NCBI RefSeq assembly: GCF_022809125.1
Contig: NZ_JALGBI010000003.1
Location: 62,001 to 126,000, forward strand
Reading direction: 5' to 3'
Origin: Variovorax terrae
GTDB taxonomy: Bacteria > Pseudomonadota > Gammaproteobacteria > Burkholderiales > Burkholderiaceae_C
Length of the DNA stretch: 64,000 bases
Numbering within the stretch: position 1 is the stretch's first letter; each line of letters begins with the position of its first letter. Position numbers and translations under genes: made by a program. This document shows, one piece after another, positions 17,087 through 25,846 of this stretch. The notes beneath the pieces are model-generated. The model made no database searches, was not told the DNA's origin, and worked only from the letters and a program-made list of their open reading frames with translations.

Positions 17087-18760
17087 ATGGGCCAGACCCT
17101 TCAAGCCCAGGTGCTGATTGTTGGCGCAGGCCCCGTGGGCCTGACGCTGGCGATGGACCTGGCGCAGCGCGGCATCGAGGTGCTGGTGGCGGAAACCCGC
17201 CACCGCGGCGAGCCGCCCAACGTCAAATGCAACCACGTGTCGGCGCGCTCGATGGAGATCTTCCGCCGCCTGGGCGTGGCCGCCAAGCTGCGTGACGCGG
17301 GCCTGCCGCCCGACTACCCCAATGATGTGGCCTACCGCACCAGCTTCACCGGCGAAGAACTGTCGCGCATCCCGATCCCGGCGCGCCAGGACCGCTACAC
17401 CGCCACCGGCGGGCCCGACACGCACTGGCCCACGGCCGAGCCGCCGCACCGCATCAACCAGATCTACCTGGAGCCCGTGCTGTTCGCCCATGCCGAGGCC
17501 ACGCCCGGCCTGCGCATCCTCAACCGCAGCCGCATCGACGACTTCAGCCAGGACGAACACGGCGTGAGCGCCAGCGGAGTCCACCTCGACACCGGCGAAG
17601 CCATCCACATCCGCTGCGACTACCTGATCGGCTGCGACGGCGGCCGCTCCAACGTGCGCAAGAAGATCGGCGCCAGCCTGTCGGGCACCGACGTGGTGGG
17701 CCGCGTGCAGTCCACCTACTTCCGCGCGCCCAGCCTGCGCGGCCTGCAGAAGCACCCGCCGGCCTGGGCCACCTTCTCGCTCAACCCGCGCCGCTGCGGC
17801 AACGTCTATGCGATCGACGGCCGCGAAACCTGGCTGCTGCACAACTACCTCAAGGCCGACGAGACCGATTTCGAGTCGGTCGACCGCGACTGGGCGATCC
17901 GCGAGATCCTGGGCGTCGGGCCCGGTTTCCAGTACGAGATCATCAGCAAGGAAGACTGGATCGGCCGGCGCCTGGTGGCCGACCGCTTCCGCGACCGCCG
18001 TGTCTTCATCTGCGGCGATGCCTCGCACCTGTGGATTCCGATGGCCGGCTACGGCATGAACGCCGGCATCGCCGATGCGATGAACCTGTCCTGGACGCTG
18101 GCCGCCCGCATCAAGGGCTGGGCGGCGGAAGGCATCCTCACGGCCTACGAGGCCGAGCGCCAGCCGATCACCGAGCAGGTGTCGAAGTTCGCGATGAACC
18201 ATGCGCTGGCCCTGCAGAAGCAGCGCGAGGGCGTGCCCCCCGGCATCGAAGCACCGGGCGAGGCCGGCGCGGCGGCGCGCGCCGCGGCAGGACAGGCCCT
18301 GTACGAACTGAACGTCCGGCAGTACTGCTGCGGCGGGCTCAACTTTGGCTACTTCTATGACCAGTCGCCGCTGATCGCCTACGACGGCGAGGCCGCGCCG
18401 GCCTACACCATGGACGGCTTCACGCCGTCCACCGTGCCGGGCTGCCGCACGCCGCATGTCTGGCTCGACGACGGCCGTTCGCTCTACGATGCGCTGGGGC
18501 CCGACTACACGCTGCTGCGCTTCGATCCCTCGCTGGACACCGCGCCGCTGCAGGACGCGGCGCGCCTGCGCGGCGTCCCGCTCGCCGTGCTGGACGTGAG
18601 CGCTGAAGCCGCGCGCGGACTCTATGGCCATGCCCTGGTCCTGTCGCGCCCCGACCAGCATGTGGCCTGGCGCGGCAACGCGCTTCCCGGCGACCCGCTG
18701 GCCCTCATCGACCGCGTGCGCGGCGCCCATTCCACCCCCTCACAGGAGACATCCGCATGA
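17087..18760 (+). CDS. FAD-dependent aromatic monooxygenase
   Basis: This is a 557-residue flavoprotein monooxygenase of the PheA/TfdB/MhpA group, which hydroxylates phenolic compounds with NAD(P)H and oxygen. The motifs are the Rossmann VLIVGAGPVGLTLAMDLAQR (residues 9-28), the DG motif YLIGCDGGRSNVRKKIG, and the second FAD motif RVFICGDASHLWIPMAGYGM. A thioredoxin-like C-terminal domain follows. It starts the catabolic region, before a TctC-type binding protein whose ATG overlaps its stop. It may perform the first ring hydroxylation that feeds the meta-cleavage pathway downstream, taking the place of the HpaBC hydroxylase usual for homoprotocatechuate. The true substrate is unknown. Confidence 0.9.
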   Translation: MGQTLQAQVLIVGAGPVGLTLAMDLAQRGIEVLVAETRHRGEPPNVKCNHVSARSMEIFRRLGVAAKLRDAGLPPDYPNDVAYRTSFTGEELSRIPIPARQDRYTATGGPDTHWPTAEPPHRINQIYLEPVLFAHAEATPGLRILNRSRIDDFSQDEHGVSASGVHLDTGEAIHIRCDYLIGCDGGRSNVRKKIGASLSGTDVVGRVQSTYFRAPSLRGLQKHPPAWATFSLNPRRCGNVYAIDGRETWLLHNYLKADETDFESVDRDWAIREILGVGPGFQYEIISKEDWIGRRLVADRFRDRRVFICGDASHLWIPMAGYGMNAGIADAMNLSWTLAARIKGWAAEGILTAYEAERQPITEQVSKFAMNHALALQKQREGVPPGIEAPGEAGAAARAAAGQALYELNVRQYCCGGLNFGYFYDQSPLIAYDGEAAPAYTMDGFTPSTVPGCRTPHVWLDDGRSLYDALGPDYTLLRFDPSLDTAPLQDAARLRGVPLAVLDVSAEAARGLYGHALVLSRPDQHVAWRGNALPGDPLALIDRVRGAHSTPSQETSA

Positions 18761-19743
18761 ACCGACGCCACGCGCTCAACCGCCTCACCGGCCTGCTGGC
18801 CGCTGCCGCCGCGGCCAGCCCCGCCTCGCTGCTGGCCCAGGGCGACAAGCCCATCACCATCGTCGTGCCCTACGCGCCCGCCGGCACCACCGACATGCTG
18901 GGCCGCATGCTGGCGCAACAGATGGCGCCGCTGCTGGGCCGCCAGATCATCGTGGACAACAAGCCGGGCGCGGGCAGCGGCATCGGCGCAGGCTACGTCG
19001 CGCGCTCGGCGCCCGACGGCAACACGCTGCTGGTGGCCACCAGCACCACGCTGGCGATCAACCCCTGGCTCTACAAGAAGCTGAGCTACGACCCGGCCAA
19101 GGACTTCGCGCCCATCGGCATGATCGGCGCCGTGCCGCTGCTGGTGGTGGTGCATCCCTCGCTGCCGGTGAAGAACATCGCCGAGCTGATCGCGCTGTCC
19201 AAGGCCAAGCCCGAAGGCCTGAGCTACGGCTCGGCGGGCAACGGCAGCCCGCAGCACCTGGGCGTGGAGATGTTCAAGGCCCAGACCGGCGCCAACCTCA
19301 CCCACGTGCCCTACAAGGGCAGCGCGCCCGCGGTGACCGACCTGCTGGGCGGGCAGATCCAGGTGATGTTCAGCGACATCCCGCCCGCGCTGCAGCATGT
19401 GCGCTCGGGGCGGCTACGCGCCCTGGCCGTCACCTCGCTCAAGCGCCAGCCGGCCCTGTCGGACGTGCCCACCGTGGCCGAATCCGGGGCGCCCGGCACG
19501 CGCGGCTTCGAGGCCGTGGCCTGGCAAAGCCTGGTGGCGCCGGCCGGCACGCCCAAGGACCTTGTCGACCGCTACAGCCAGGCGCTGGCCAGGGTGATGG
19601 CGCAGCCGGAGCTGCGCGCCAAGCTCGAGCAGGACGGCTTCGAGCCCGGCACGGCCACCTCGGAACAGCTCGCGGCCTACATCAGGACCGAGACCGAGCG
19701 CTGGGGCAAAGTCATCCGCGCCTCCGGAGCCACCGTGGACTGA
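18757..19743 (+). CDS. Bug/TctC-family periplasmic binding protein 1
   Basis: This is a 328-residue tripartite tricarboxylate receptor (Bug) protein. A signal peptide (to LLAQ, about residue 28) precedes the conserved ITIVVPYAPAGTTDMLGR. Other family patterns are IIVDNKPGAGSGIG, SYGSAGNGSPQHLG and HVPYKGSAPAVTDLLGG. Such proteins bind carboxylated aromatics or organic acids for uptake or sensing. The ATG overlaps the monooxygenase stop (ATGA), which ties it to that enzyme's substrate. No TctA or TctB membrane partner is nearby. Confidence 0.93.
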   Translation: MNRRHALNRLTGLLAAAAAASPASLLAQGDKPITIVVPYAPAGTTDMLGRMLAQQMAPLLGRQIIVDNKPGAGSGIGAGYVARSAPDGNTLLVATSTTLAINPWLYKKLSYDPAKDFAPIGMIGAVPLLVVVHPSLPVKNIAELIALSKAKPEGLSYGSAGNGSPQHLGVEMFKAQTGANLTHVPYKGSAPAVTDLLGGQIQVMFSDIPPALQHVRSGRLRALAVTSLKRQPALSDVPTVAESGAPGTRGFEAVAWQSLVAPAGTPKDLVDRYSQALARVMAQPELRAKLEQDGFEPGTATSEQLAAYIRTETERWGKVIRASGATVD

Positions 19744-19790
19744 CGGCAGCCCGGCCTCGGGAAAATCCCGATGAACGGTGGTGCAGTATC

Positions 19791-19806
19791 ATTTAACATG
19801 TTAAAT
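19791..19806. promoter_or_regulatory. Perfect palindrome, probable HpaR operator
   Basis: ATTTAACATGTTAAAT is a perfect 16-base palindrome, 18 bases upstream of the MarR-type gene, in an AT-rich patch of an otherwise G+C-rich region. MarR proteins bind such short palindromes, often in their own promoter. It probably mediates autoregulation and repression of the hpa-like operon. Confidence 0.7.
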
Positions 19807-19824
19807 AATTAATCGCCCCACCGT

Positions 19825-20256
19825 ATGAGCGCCCCTTTCGTCCACCGCAACCTGCCCCGCCTGCTGCTGCAGGCCCGGGAATCGGTCATGGCCCACACGC
19901 GGCCCGGCCTGCGCGAGCATGGCCTGTCGGACCAGCAGTGGCGCGTGCTGCGCGTGCTCGGCGAGCATGGCGTGGTGGAAACCGGCCGCGTCGCGCGCGA
20001 GGCCTTCATCCTCGGGCCCAGCCTCACCGGCGTGCTCTCGCGCATGGAGCGCGACGGCCTGATCCGCCGCGAGCGCGATCCGGAGGACCAGCGCCGCACC
20101 GTGGTCGAGGCCACCGCCAAGGGCCTGAAGCTCGTGGCCAAGCTGTCGCAGACCATCGAGGCGCACTACGCGTGGATGGAGAAGTCCCTGGGTAAACAAA
20201 AACTGGCGCAGCTGTATGAACTGCTGGACGCCGTGATCGAACTGGAGCAACCGTGA
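19825..20256 (+). CDS. hpaR: MarR-family regulator, HpaR-like
   Basis: This 143-residue MarR-family repressor resembles HpaR, the regulator of homoprotocatechuate meta-cleavage operons. The winged helix has LSDQQWRVLRVLGEHG, then LGPSLTGVLSRMERDGLIRR and the wing DPEDQRRTVVEAT. It is placed directly before the hpaG-like genes, and its stop overlaps the GTG start of the next gene. A perfect palindrome sits 18 bases upstream. It is probably released from DNA by a pathway aromatic compound. Confidence 0.88.
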   Translation: MSAPFVHRNLPRLLLQARESVMAHTRPGLREHGLSDQQWRVLRVLGEHGVVETGRVAREAFILGPSLTGVLSRMERDGLIRRERDPEDQRRTVVEATAKGLKLVAKLSQTIEAHYAWMEKSLGKQKLAQLYELLDAVIELEQP

Positions 20257-20912
20257 ACCTTCCGATATCGGGAACGGTGTACGGCGTCCTGCTGAACTTC
20301 CATGGCGAAGTGCAGGCGCTCGAACCGCAGATGAACCAGCCGCCCTACAAGGCCGCGCCCCGCGCGCCCATCCTGTACGTGAAGCCGGCCAACACCTGGA
20401 GCGCGCACGGCGCGGCCATCCCCGTGCCGGCGCGCGTGCCGCAGGTCGAGGTGGGCGCCACGATTGCGATGGTGATGGGGCGTGATGTCCAGGCCGCGCG
20501 GTCTTCGGATGCTATCGATTCAGTAGCAGGCTACGTCTTGATGAACGATCTCTCGATTCCGCATGCGAGCTTCTTCCGGCCGCCGGTCAAGTTCAAGTGC
20601 CTGGACGGCTTTCTCGGCGTCGGCCCGCAGCTGCGCGCGGCCGCCGAAGCCGGCGACCCGGCCGGCTTCGCGCTGGAGGTGCATGTCAACGGCGTGCTGA
20701 AGCAATCCCTGCGTTTTGCCGACCTCGTGCGCAACGCCTCGCAGCTGCTGGCCGATGTCAGCGCCTTCATGACGCTGCACGCCGGCGATGTGCTGATGCT
20801 GGGCTGCGGCCCCGGCCGGCCGCTGGCGCAGGCGGGCGACCGCATCGACATCAGCGCGCCGGGCTTCGCCACGCTGAGCAACACCCTGGCGCCCGAAGGG
20901 AGTGCCGCATGA
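20253..20912 (+). CDS. hpaG1: FAH-family HpaG N-terminal-type subunit
   Basis: This is a 219-residue fumarylacetoacetate hydrolase fold protein. It matches the N-terminal half of bifunctional HpaG, the decarboxylase/isomerase acting after ring cleavage. It begins ISGTVYGVLLNFHGEVQAL and includes APILYVKPANTW, VAGYVLMNDLSIPHASFFRP and FLGVGPQL. The start is GTG at 20253, overlapping the hpaR stop. It is followed by a separate C-terminal-type protein, so HpaG is split here. Residues 77-93 (GRDVQAARSSDAIDSVAG) are encoded by a family A repeat, apparently without changing the protein's length. Confidence 0.88.
   Translation: MNLPISGTVYGVLLNFHGEVQALEPQMNQPPYKAAPRAPILYVKPANTWSAHGAAIPVPARVPQVEVGATIAMVMGRDVQAARSSDAIDSVAGYVLMNDLSIPHASFFRPPVKFKCLDGFLGVGPQLRAAAEAGDPAGFALEVHVNGVLKQSLRFADLVRNASQLLADVSAFMTLHAGDVLMLGCGPGRPLAQAGDRIDISAPGFATLSNTLAPEGSAA
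20481..20530 (+). repeat. Family A dispersed repeat, copy A4 (inside hpaG1)
   Basis: GATGTCCAGG, then GCGGTCTTCGGAT and the core GCTATCGATTCAGTAGCA. The left part matches copy A3. It lies in frame in a coding region and is read in the repeat's sense direction. The encoded segment sits where ordinary family members have a segment of the same length. Confidence 0.75.
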
Positions 20913-21664
20913 AGCACGCACGCATTGTTTTTGAGGGCGCCACCCATGACGCCACCGAGCGCGACGGCCAGCTGCTGCTGGCCGATGGCCGCCTGGTGGC
21001 GCCCGATGCGGTCACGGCCTGGCTGCCGCCGCTCGCGCCCACGGCGCGCCCGCGCACCATCCTCGCGCTCGGCCTCAACTACGCCGACCACGCCAAGGAG
21101 CTCGAATTCAAGGCCCCCGAGGAGCCGCTGGTCTTCATCAAGGGCGAAAGCACGCTCACCGGCCACCGCCAGTTCACGCAGCGGCCGGCCGACGTGCAGT
21201 TCATGCACTACGAGTGCGAACTCACGGTGGTGGTGGGCCGGACCGCCCGCCACGTGAAGCGCGGCGACGCCTACGACTTCATCGCGGGCTACACGGTGGC
21301 CAACGACTACGCGATCCGCGACTACCTCGAGAACTGGTACCGCCCCAACCTGCGCGTGAAGAACCGCGACACCTGCACCCCGCTCGGCCCCTGGCGCGTG
21401 GATGCCGCGGACGTGCCCGACCCCATGGCGCTGGCACTGCAAACCACGGTCAACGGCAAGGTCACGCAGTCGGGCAACACGAAGGACATGATCTTCGACG
21501 TACCCTTCCTGATCGAGTATTTCAGCAGCTTCATGACGCTGCAGCCCGGCGACCTGATCCTCACCGGCACGCCCGACGGCGTGGTCGATTGCAGGCCGGG
21601 CGATGTGATCGTGACCGAGATCGAAGGCGTGGGCGCGCTGCACAACACCATTCTTGCCGCCTGA
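20909..21664 (+). CDS. hpaG2: FAH-family HpaG C-terminal-type subunit
   Basis: This is a 251-residue FAH-fold protein corresponding to the C-terminal half of HpaG. The metal-binding pattern is present (HYECELTVVVGRTARHVKRG), as are LGLNYADHAKELEFKAPEEP, ANDYAIRDYLEN and the C-terminal LTGTPDGVVDCRPGDVI. The expected reaction is decarboxylation of 5-oxopent-3-ene-1,2,5-tricarboxylate to 2-hydroxyhepta-2,4-dienedioate. The ATG overlaps the hpaG1 stop (ATGA), so both halves are co-translated and probably form one complex. Confidence 0.9.
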   Translation: MKHARIVFEGATHDATERDGQLLLADGRLVAPDAVTAWLPPLAPTARPRTILALGLNYADHAKELEFKAPEEPLVFIKGESTLTGHRQFTQRPADVQFMHYECELTVVVGRTARHVKRGDAYDFIAGYTVANDYAIRDYLENWYRPNLRVKNRDTCTPLGPWRVDAADVPDPMALALQTTVNGKVTQSGNTKDMIFDVPFLIEYFSSFMTLQPGDLILTGTPDGVVDCRPGDVIVTEIEGVGALHNTILAA

Positions 21665-21697
21665 TTTCATCTACCCCCCCTTACTGGAGACAGACCG

Positions 21698-22672
21698 ATG
21701 ACTTTCGCCCGAAAACTCGCCATCGCTGCCGGCCTGGCCGCTTCACTCGTCCTCGCTGGAGCCCAGGCGCAGACTTATCCCGCCAAGCCGGTGCGCTGGG
21801 TGGTGGGCTACCCGGCCGGCGGCGGCACCGATTTTCTGGCACGCACCGCGGGGGCCCAGCTCTCGCAGCAGCTCGGCCAGCCGGTGCTGGTGGACAACCG
21901 CCCCGGCGCGGGCGCGATCATCGCCTCGGACAACGTCGCGCATTCACCGGGCGACGGCTACACCGTGTTCTCGGCCGACAACGGCGTGCTGATCTACAAC
22001 CCGGTGCTCTACAAGAAGCTGCCCTACGACGCCGAGAAGGACTTCGCTTTGCTGGGCATGATGGGCCGTTCGCCGCTGATCATCACGGCCGCGCCGAATG
22101 CCGGCATCGCCGACGCCAAGGCGCTGCTGGCCAAGCTCAAGGCCGAGCCCGGCAAGCTCAGCATCGCCACGGCCGGCACCGGCAGCCCGCATCACCTGGC
22201 ACTCGAGCTGTTCCAGCGCGAGGCGAGCGTCTCCCTGCTGCACATCCCCTACAAGGGCGGGGCCCCGGCCTTGCAGGACCTGATGGGCGGCCAGGTTCCC
22301 TTGATGATGCTCGATCTGCCCAGCGGCATCAACGCGGTCAAGGCCGGCAAGGTCATCCCCCTGCTGGCCATGTCGGGCGAGCGCATTCCGCAGCTGCCCG
22401 ACGTCCCCACGGCCAAGGAGCTCGGCTTCCCCCGCGTCGAGGCCTACACCTGGCAAGGCCTGGTCGCACCGGCCAGCACGCCCAAGAACATCCAGGCCCG
22501 GCTGGGCGCCGAGCTGCAGAAAACCATGAACGAGCCCGGCGTGCGCCAGAAGCTCTATGACGCGGGCTGGGAGGCCCGCCCCGCCAGCGCCGCCGACATG
22601 GCGCGCTACACCGCGGCCGAGCGCATCAAATGGCATGCGCTGATCAAGGCCCGCGACATCAAACTGGACTGA
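21698..22672 (+). CDS. Bug/TctC-family periplasmic binding protein 2
   Basis: This is a 324-residue Bug receptor with a Sec signal peptide (residues 1-25, ending AQAQ). The mature start VRWVVGYPAGGGTDFLARTA and the patterns VLVDNRPGAGAIIASDNVA, IATAGTGSPHHLA and LHIPYKGGAPALQDLMGG are typical. It sits within the hpa-like operon, 8 bases before the aldehyde dehydrogenase. This placement points to binding of the operon's aromatic acid or an intermediate. Membrane partners are absent from the window. Confidence 0.93.
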   Translation: MTFARKLAIAAGLAASLVLAGAQAQTYPAKPVRWVVGYPAGGGTDFLARTAGAQLSQQLGQPVLVDNRPGAGAIIASDNVAHSPGDGYTVFSADNGVLIYNPVLYKKLPYDAEKDFALLGMMGRSPLIITAAPNAGIADAKALLAKLKAEPGKLSIATAGTGSPHHLALELFQREASVSLLHIPYKGGAPALQDLMGGQVPLMMLDLPSGINAVKAGKVIPLLAMSGERIPQLPDVPTAKELGFPRVEAYTWQGLVAPASTPKNIQARLGAELQKTMNEPGVRQKLYDAGWEARPASAADMARYTAAERIKWHALIKARDIKLD

Positions 22673-22680
22673 CCCTTCTC

Positions 22681-24141
22681 ATGCAGATCAATCACCTCAT
22701 CAACGGCAAGTCGGTCGCCGGCCGCGACTACTTCGAAACCGTCAACCCCGCCACGCAGGAAGTGCTGGCCGAAGTCGCCTCGGGCGGCGAGGCGGAAGTC
22801 AACGCCGCCGTGGCCGCCGCGAAGGAAGCCTTCCCCAAGTGGGCCAACACGCCCGCGCCCGATCGCGCCAAGCTGATCCGCAAGCTCGGCGACCTGATCG
22901 CGAAAAACGTGCCCGAGATCGCGCAGACCGAGACCAACGACTGCGGCCAGGTGATCGCCCAGACCGGCAAGCAGCTGATCCCGCGCGCGGCCGACAACTT
23001 CTACTACTTCGCCGAGATGTGCACGCGCGTGGACGGCCACACCTACCCCACGCCCACGCACCTCAATTACACGCTGTTCCACCCGGTCGGCGTGTGCGCG
23101 CTCATCAGCCCGTGGAACGTGCCCTTCATGACCGCGACCTGGAAGGTCGCGCCCTGCCTGGCCTTTGGCAACACTGCGGTGCTGAAGATGAGCGAGCTGT
23201 CGCCGCTGACGGCCGCGCGCCTGGGCGAGCTGGCGCTGGAAGCCGGCATCCCGGCCGGTGTGCTGAACCTGGTGCACGGCTACGGCAAGGAAGCCGGCGA
23301 GCCGCTGGTGGCCCACCCCGACGTGCGCGCCATCAGCTTCACCGGCTCCACTGCCACGGGCAACCGCATCGTCAAGAGCGCGGGCCTGAAGAAATTCAGC
23401 ATGGAACTCGGCGGCAAGAGCCCGTTCGTGATCTTCGACGACGCCGACCTCGACCGCGCGCTCGATGCGGCCGTGTTCATGATCTTCAGCAACAACGGCG
23501 AGCGCTGCACGGCCGGCTCGCGCATCCTGGTGCAACAGTCGATCTACGCCGACTTCGCGGCCAAGTTCGCAGAGCGCGCGAAGCGCATCACGGTGGGCGA
23601 CCCGCTGGACGAGAAGACCATCGTCGGCCCGATGATCTCGCAGGCCCATTTGGCCAAGGTGCGCAGCTACATCGAGCTGGGCCCCAAGGAAGGCGCGACG
23701 TTGCTGTGCGGCGGCCTCGACGCGCCATCGAACCTGCCTGACCGCGTTCAGCGCGGCAACTACGTGGTGCCCACCGTGTTCGCCGACGTGGACAACCGCA
23801 TGAAGATCGCCCAGGACGAGATCTTCGGCCCGGTGGCCTGCCTGATCCCGTTCAAGGACGAGGCCCATGCTATTCAATTGGCCAACGACATCCAGTACGG
23901 CCTCTCCAGCTACGTCTGGACCGAGAACATCGGCCGCGCCCACCGCGTAGCCGCTGCGATCGAGGCCGGCATGTGCTTCGTCAACAGCCAGAACGTGCGC
24001 GACCTGCGCCAGCCCTTCGGCGGCACCAAGGCCTCGGGCACGGGCCGCGAAGGCGGCACCTGGAGCTACGAAGTTTTCTGCGAGCCGAAGAACGTGGCGG
24101 TGTCGCTGGGTTCGCACCACATCCCGCACTGGGGCGTCTGA
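22681..24141 (+). CDS. hpaE: 5-carboxymethyl-2-hydroxymuconate semialdehyde dehydrogenase
   Basis: This is an NAD-dependent aldehyde dehydrogenase of 486 residues that oxidises the ring-cleavage semialdehyde to the diacid. Catalytic residues are visible in MELGGKSPFVIFDDADLDRA (the general base Glu) and NNGERCTAGSRI (the catalytic Cys). SPWNVPFMTATWKVAPCLAF is the substrate tunnel region. Its neighbours (split HpaG, HpaF, HpaH, HpaI) make an HpaE role likely. The ATG at 22681 is 8 bases after the binding-protein stop. Confidence 0.9.
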   Translation: MQINHLINGKSVAGRDYFETVNPATQEVLAEVASGGEAEVNAAVAAAKEAFPKWANTPAPDRAKLIRKLGDLIAKNVPEIAQTETNDCGQVIAQTGKQLIPRAADNFYYFAEMCTRVDGHTYPTPTHLNYTLFHPVGVCALISPWNVPFMTATWKVAPCLAFGNTAVLKMSELSPLTAARLGELALEAGIPAGVLNLVHGYGKEAGEPLVAHPDVRAISFTGSTATGNRIVKSAGLKKFSMELGGKSPFVIFDDADLDRALDAAVFMIFSNNGERCTAGSRILVQQSIYADFAAKFAERAKRITVGDPLDEKTIVGPMISQAHLAKVRSYIELGPKEGATLLCGGLDAPSNLPDRVQRGNYVVPTVFADVDNRMKIAQDEIFGPVACLIPFKDEAHAIQLANDIQYGLSSYVWTENIGRAHRVAAAIEAGMCFVNSQNVRDLRQPFGGTKASGTGREGGTWSYEVFCEPKNVAVSLGSHHIPHWGV

Positions 24142-24154
24142 AGGGAGAAGCGCC

Positions 24155-24481
24155 ATGAGTCTCTACGGCATGCAGAAATTCCTGTTCGCGCTGAACCGCG
24201 AGCCCGAGGTTCAGCGCCGCTACCGCGAGGACCGCGAGCCCCTGCTGGCGGGCTATGACCTCGACGACGAGGAGCGCGCGGCGATCCGCGATGGCGACAT
24301 CGGCAAGCTCTACGTGCTGGGCTGCAACGGCCAGCTGCTGATGCACTTCGCGCCGCTGCTGGGCATGCCCTGGGCGGAATACATCGCCGCGATGCGCGAG
24401 GGTGTGGAGAAATACGGCCCGGTGCGCGCCGGCATCTACGCGATGACCACGCGCGGCGACGAAAAAGTAGCAGGCGTATGA
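24155..24481 (+). CDS. LigA-like alpha subunit of extradiol dioxygenase
   Basis: This is a 108-residue helical protein resembling LigA, the small subunit of protocatechuate 4,5-dioxygenase (class III). Typical patterns are YGMQKFLFALNREPEVQRRY, LLAGYDLDDEERAAIRDGDI and LYVLGCNGQLLMHFAPLLGM. LigA caps the active site of LigB. It lies upstream of the LigB-like gene, but a family B repeat sits in the 133-base gap between them. A two-subunit dioxygenase in an hpa-type operon is unusual, because HpaD normally works alone. Confidence 0.85.
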   Translation: MSLYGMQKFLFALNREPEVQRRYREDREPLLAGYDLDDEERAAIRDGDIGKLYVLGCNGQLLMHFAPLLGMPWAEYIAAMREGVEKYGPVRAGIYAMTTRGDEKVAGV

Positions 24482-24483
24482 CG

Positions 24484-24578
24484 CTGACCCCCAGGCTCCG
24501 CGCACTTCGTGCCGCTTCGCCTCCCCCCTTGCAGGGGGCAACACCAGCGGCCCGGCCAAGCCGGTTCCGCGGTGTTCC
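24484..24578 (-). repeat. Family B dispersed hairpin repeat, copy B2
   Basis: On the minus strand it reads GCGGAACCGGCTTGGCCGGG, then GGTGTTGCCCCCT and AAGGGGGGAGGCGAAGCGGC. This closely matches copy B1 at 12874-12948. It separates the two dioxygenase subunit genes. The element can form a strong hairpin in the message. Confidence 0.75.
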
Positions 24579-24614
24579 CGGACAAGAAAACCATCTGCGA
24601 AAAGGATCGCTGTC

Positions 24615-25433
24615 ATGAGTTTGGTATTCGCTGGCGTCTGCAGCCACGCCCCCGGCATCACCGGCCGCGCGCACCTGGCCGATCCGGCCGTCAAGGACGA
24701 GTTCCACGCGCAGTTCCACCGCTTCGGCGAGGCGCTGCGCGCCACCAAGCCCGACGCGGTGATCATCGTCGCGGCCGAGCATTTCGCGAACTTCTTCATG
24801 AACAACATGCCGGCCTACGCGATCGGCATGGCCGACCACTACGAGGGCCCGATCGAGGACCCGCAGTGGCTGGGCATCCAGAAGACCCGCGTGCCCGGCA
24901 ACGCCGCGCTGTCGCAGCGCCTGATCCGCGAGGTGATGCAGACGGTGGACGTGGCCTATGCCGAGGAATGGAAGTTCGACCACGGCATCATGGTGCCGCT
25001 GAACTTCCTGACCCCGAAGTACGACACCACCATCATCCCGGTCAACATCAACTGCCAGGGCCCGCCGCTCACGCCGCTGCACCGCGCCTGGGCCTTCGGC
25101 GAGGCGCTGCGCCGCGCCTGCGACCAGGCGCCCGAGCGCATCGCGCTGGTCGGCACCGGCGGCATCTCGCACTGGCCCTGCACGCCCGACTCGGGCAAGG
25201 TCAACGAGGCCTGGGACCGCGATTTCCTGGACCGCTGGTGCCGCAACGACCGCGCGGCCATGCTGGACTACACCGACGAGGCCACCTACCGCGAGGCCGG
25301 CCAGGGCGGCTTCGAGATCCGCACCTTCATCACCGTGGCGGCCGCCGCGCGAGGACGCGGCGAGGTGCTGCACTTCAAGCCGATCCCGATCTTCGCGGTG
25401 AGCTGCACGGCCGCGACCATGAGCGTGGAGTAG
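24615..25433 (+). CDS. LigB-like class III extradiol ring-cleavage dioxygenase
   Basis: This is the catalytic subunit (272 residues) of a non-haem Fe(II) extradiol dioxygenase. Iron-binding His candidates are H11 (GVCSHAPG) and H56 (AEHFANFFMNN), with the catalytic His in ALVGTGGISHWPC near residue 185. The sequence resembles LigB more than E. coli HpaD. Given the neighbours, it probably opens a homoprotocatechuate-like catechol between C2 and C3, with the LigA-like subunit. A different catechol (methylgallate or hydroxylated phenylpropanoid) is possible. The gene ends 4 bases before hpaF. Confidence 0.87.
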   Translation: MSLVFAGVCSHAPGITGRAHLADPAVKDEFHAQFHRFGEALRATKPDAVIIVAAEHFANFFMNNMPAYAIGMADHYEGPIEDPQWLGIQKTRVPGNAALSQRLIREVMQTVDVAYAEEWKFDHGIMVPLNFLTPKYDTTIIPVNINCQGPPLTPLHRAWAFGEALRRACDQAPERIALVGTGGISHWPCTPDSGKVNEAWDRDFLDRWCRNDRAAMLDYTDEATYREAGQGGFEIRTFITVAAAARGRGEVLHFKPIPIFAVSCTAATMSVE

Positions 25434-25437
25434 GCCC

Positions 25438-25842
25438 ATGCCGCACCTGGTCATCCTCTACACCGGCAACCTCGAGCGCGAAACCGACATGACGGCGCTG
25501 TGCCGCAGCCTGGCCGACGCCATGCTCACGGTGCGCGACGAGGCCGGCAAGCAGGTCTTCCCCACCGGCGGCACGCGCGTGCTGGCCTACCCGGCCGCGC
25601 ACCATGCCGTGGCCGACGGCCAGCGCGACTACGCCTTCGTCTACCTCAACCTGCGCATGGGTGCCGGCCGCTCGGCCGCCACGCACCAGCGTGCGGGCGA
25701 CGCCGTGCTGGCGGCGGCCCGGGCGCATTTCGATCCGCTGATGGCGCAGCGCCTGGTCGGCATCACCGTGCAGGTGGACGAGAGCCCCGGCCAGGTCTAC
25801 GACGCCAAGCACAGCAACATCCACCCGCTCTTCCAGAAGTGA
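25438..25842 (+). CDS. hpaF: 5-carboxymethyl-2-hydroxymuconate delta-isomerase
   Basis: This is a 134-residue tautomerase-like isomerase (CHMI family), slightly longer than the typical 126. It begins [18 protein letters not shown], where Pro-2 is the likely catalytic base, as in the family. It also has [20 protein letters not shown] and [17 protein letters not shown]. It isomerises the product of HpaE in the homoprotocatechuate pathway. It follows the dioxygenase gene by 4 bases and precedes hpaH by 4 bases, so the operon is tightly packed. Confidence 0.92.
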   Translation: MPHLVILYTGNLERETDMTALCRSLADAMLTVRDEAGKQVFPTGGTRVLAYPAAHHAVADGQRDYAFVYLNLRMGAGRSAATHQRAGDAVLAAARAHFDPLMAQRLVGITVQVDESPGQVYDAKHSNIHPLFQK

Positions 25843-25846
25843 TCCC

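Noticed and set aside
23868..23890. GCTATTCAATTGGCC in the aldehyde dehydrogenase as a repeat core
   Set aside because: It encodes a normal family segment (AIQLANDIQYGL) and has no left arm.
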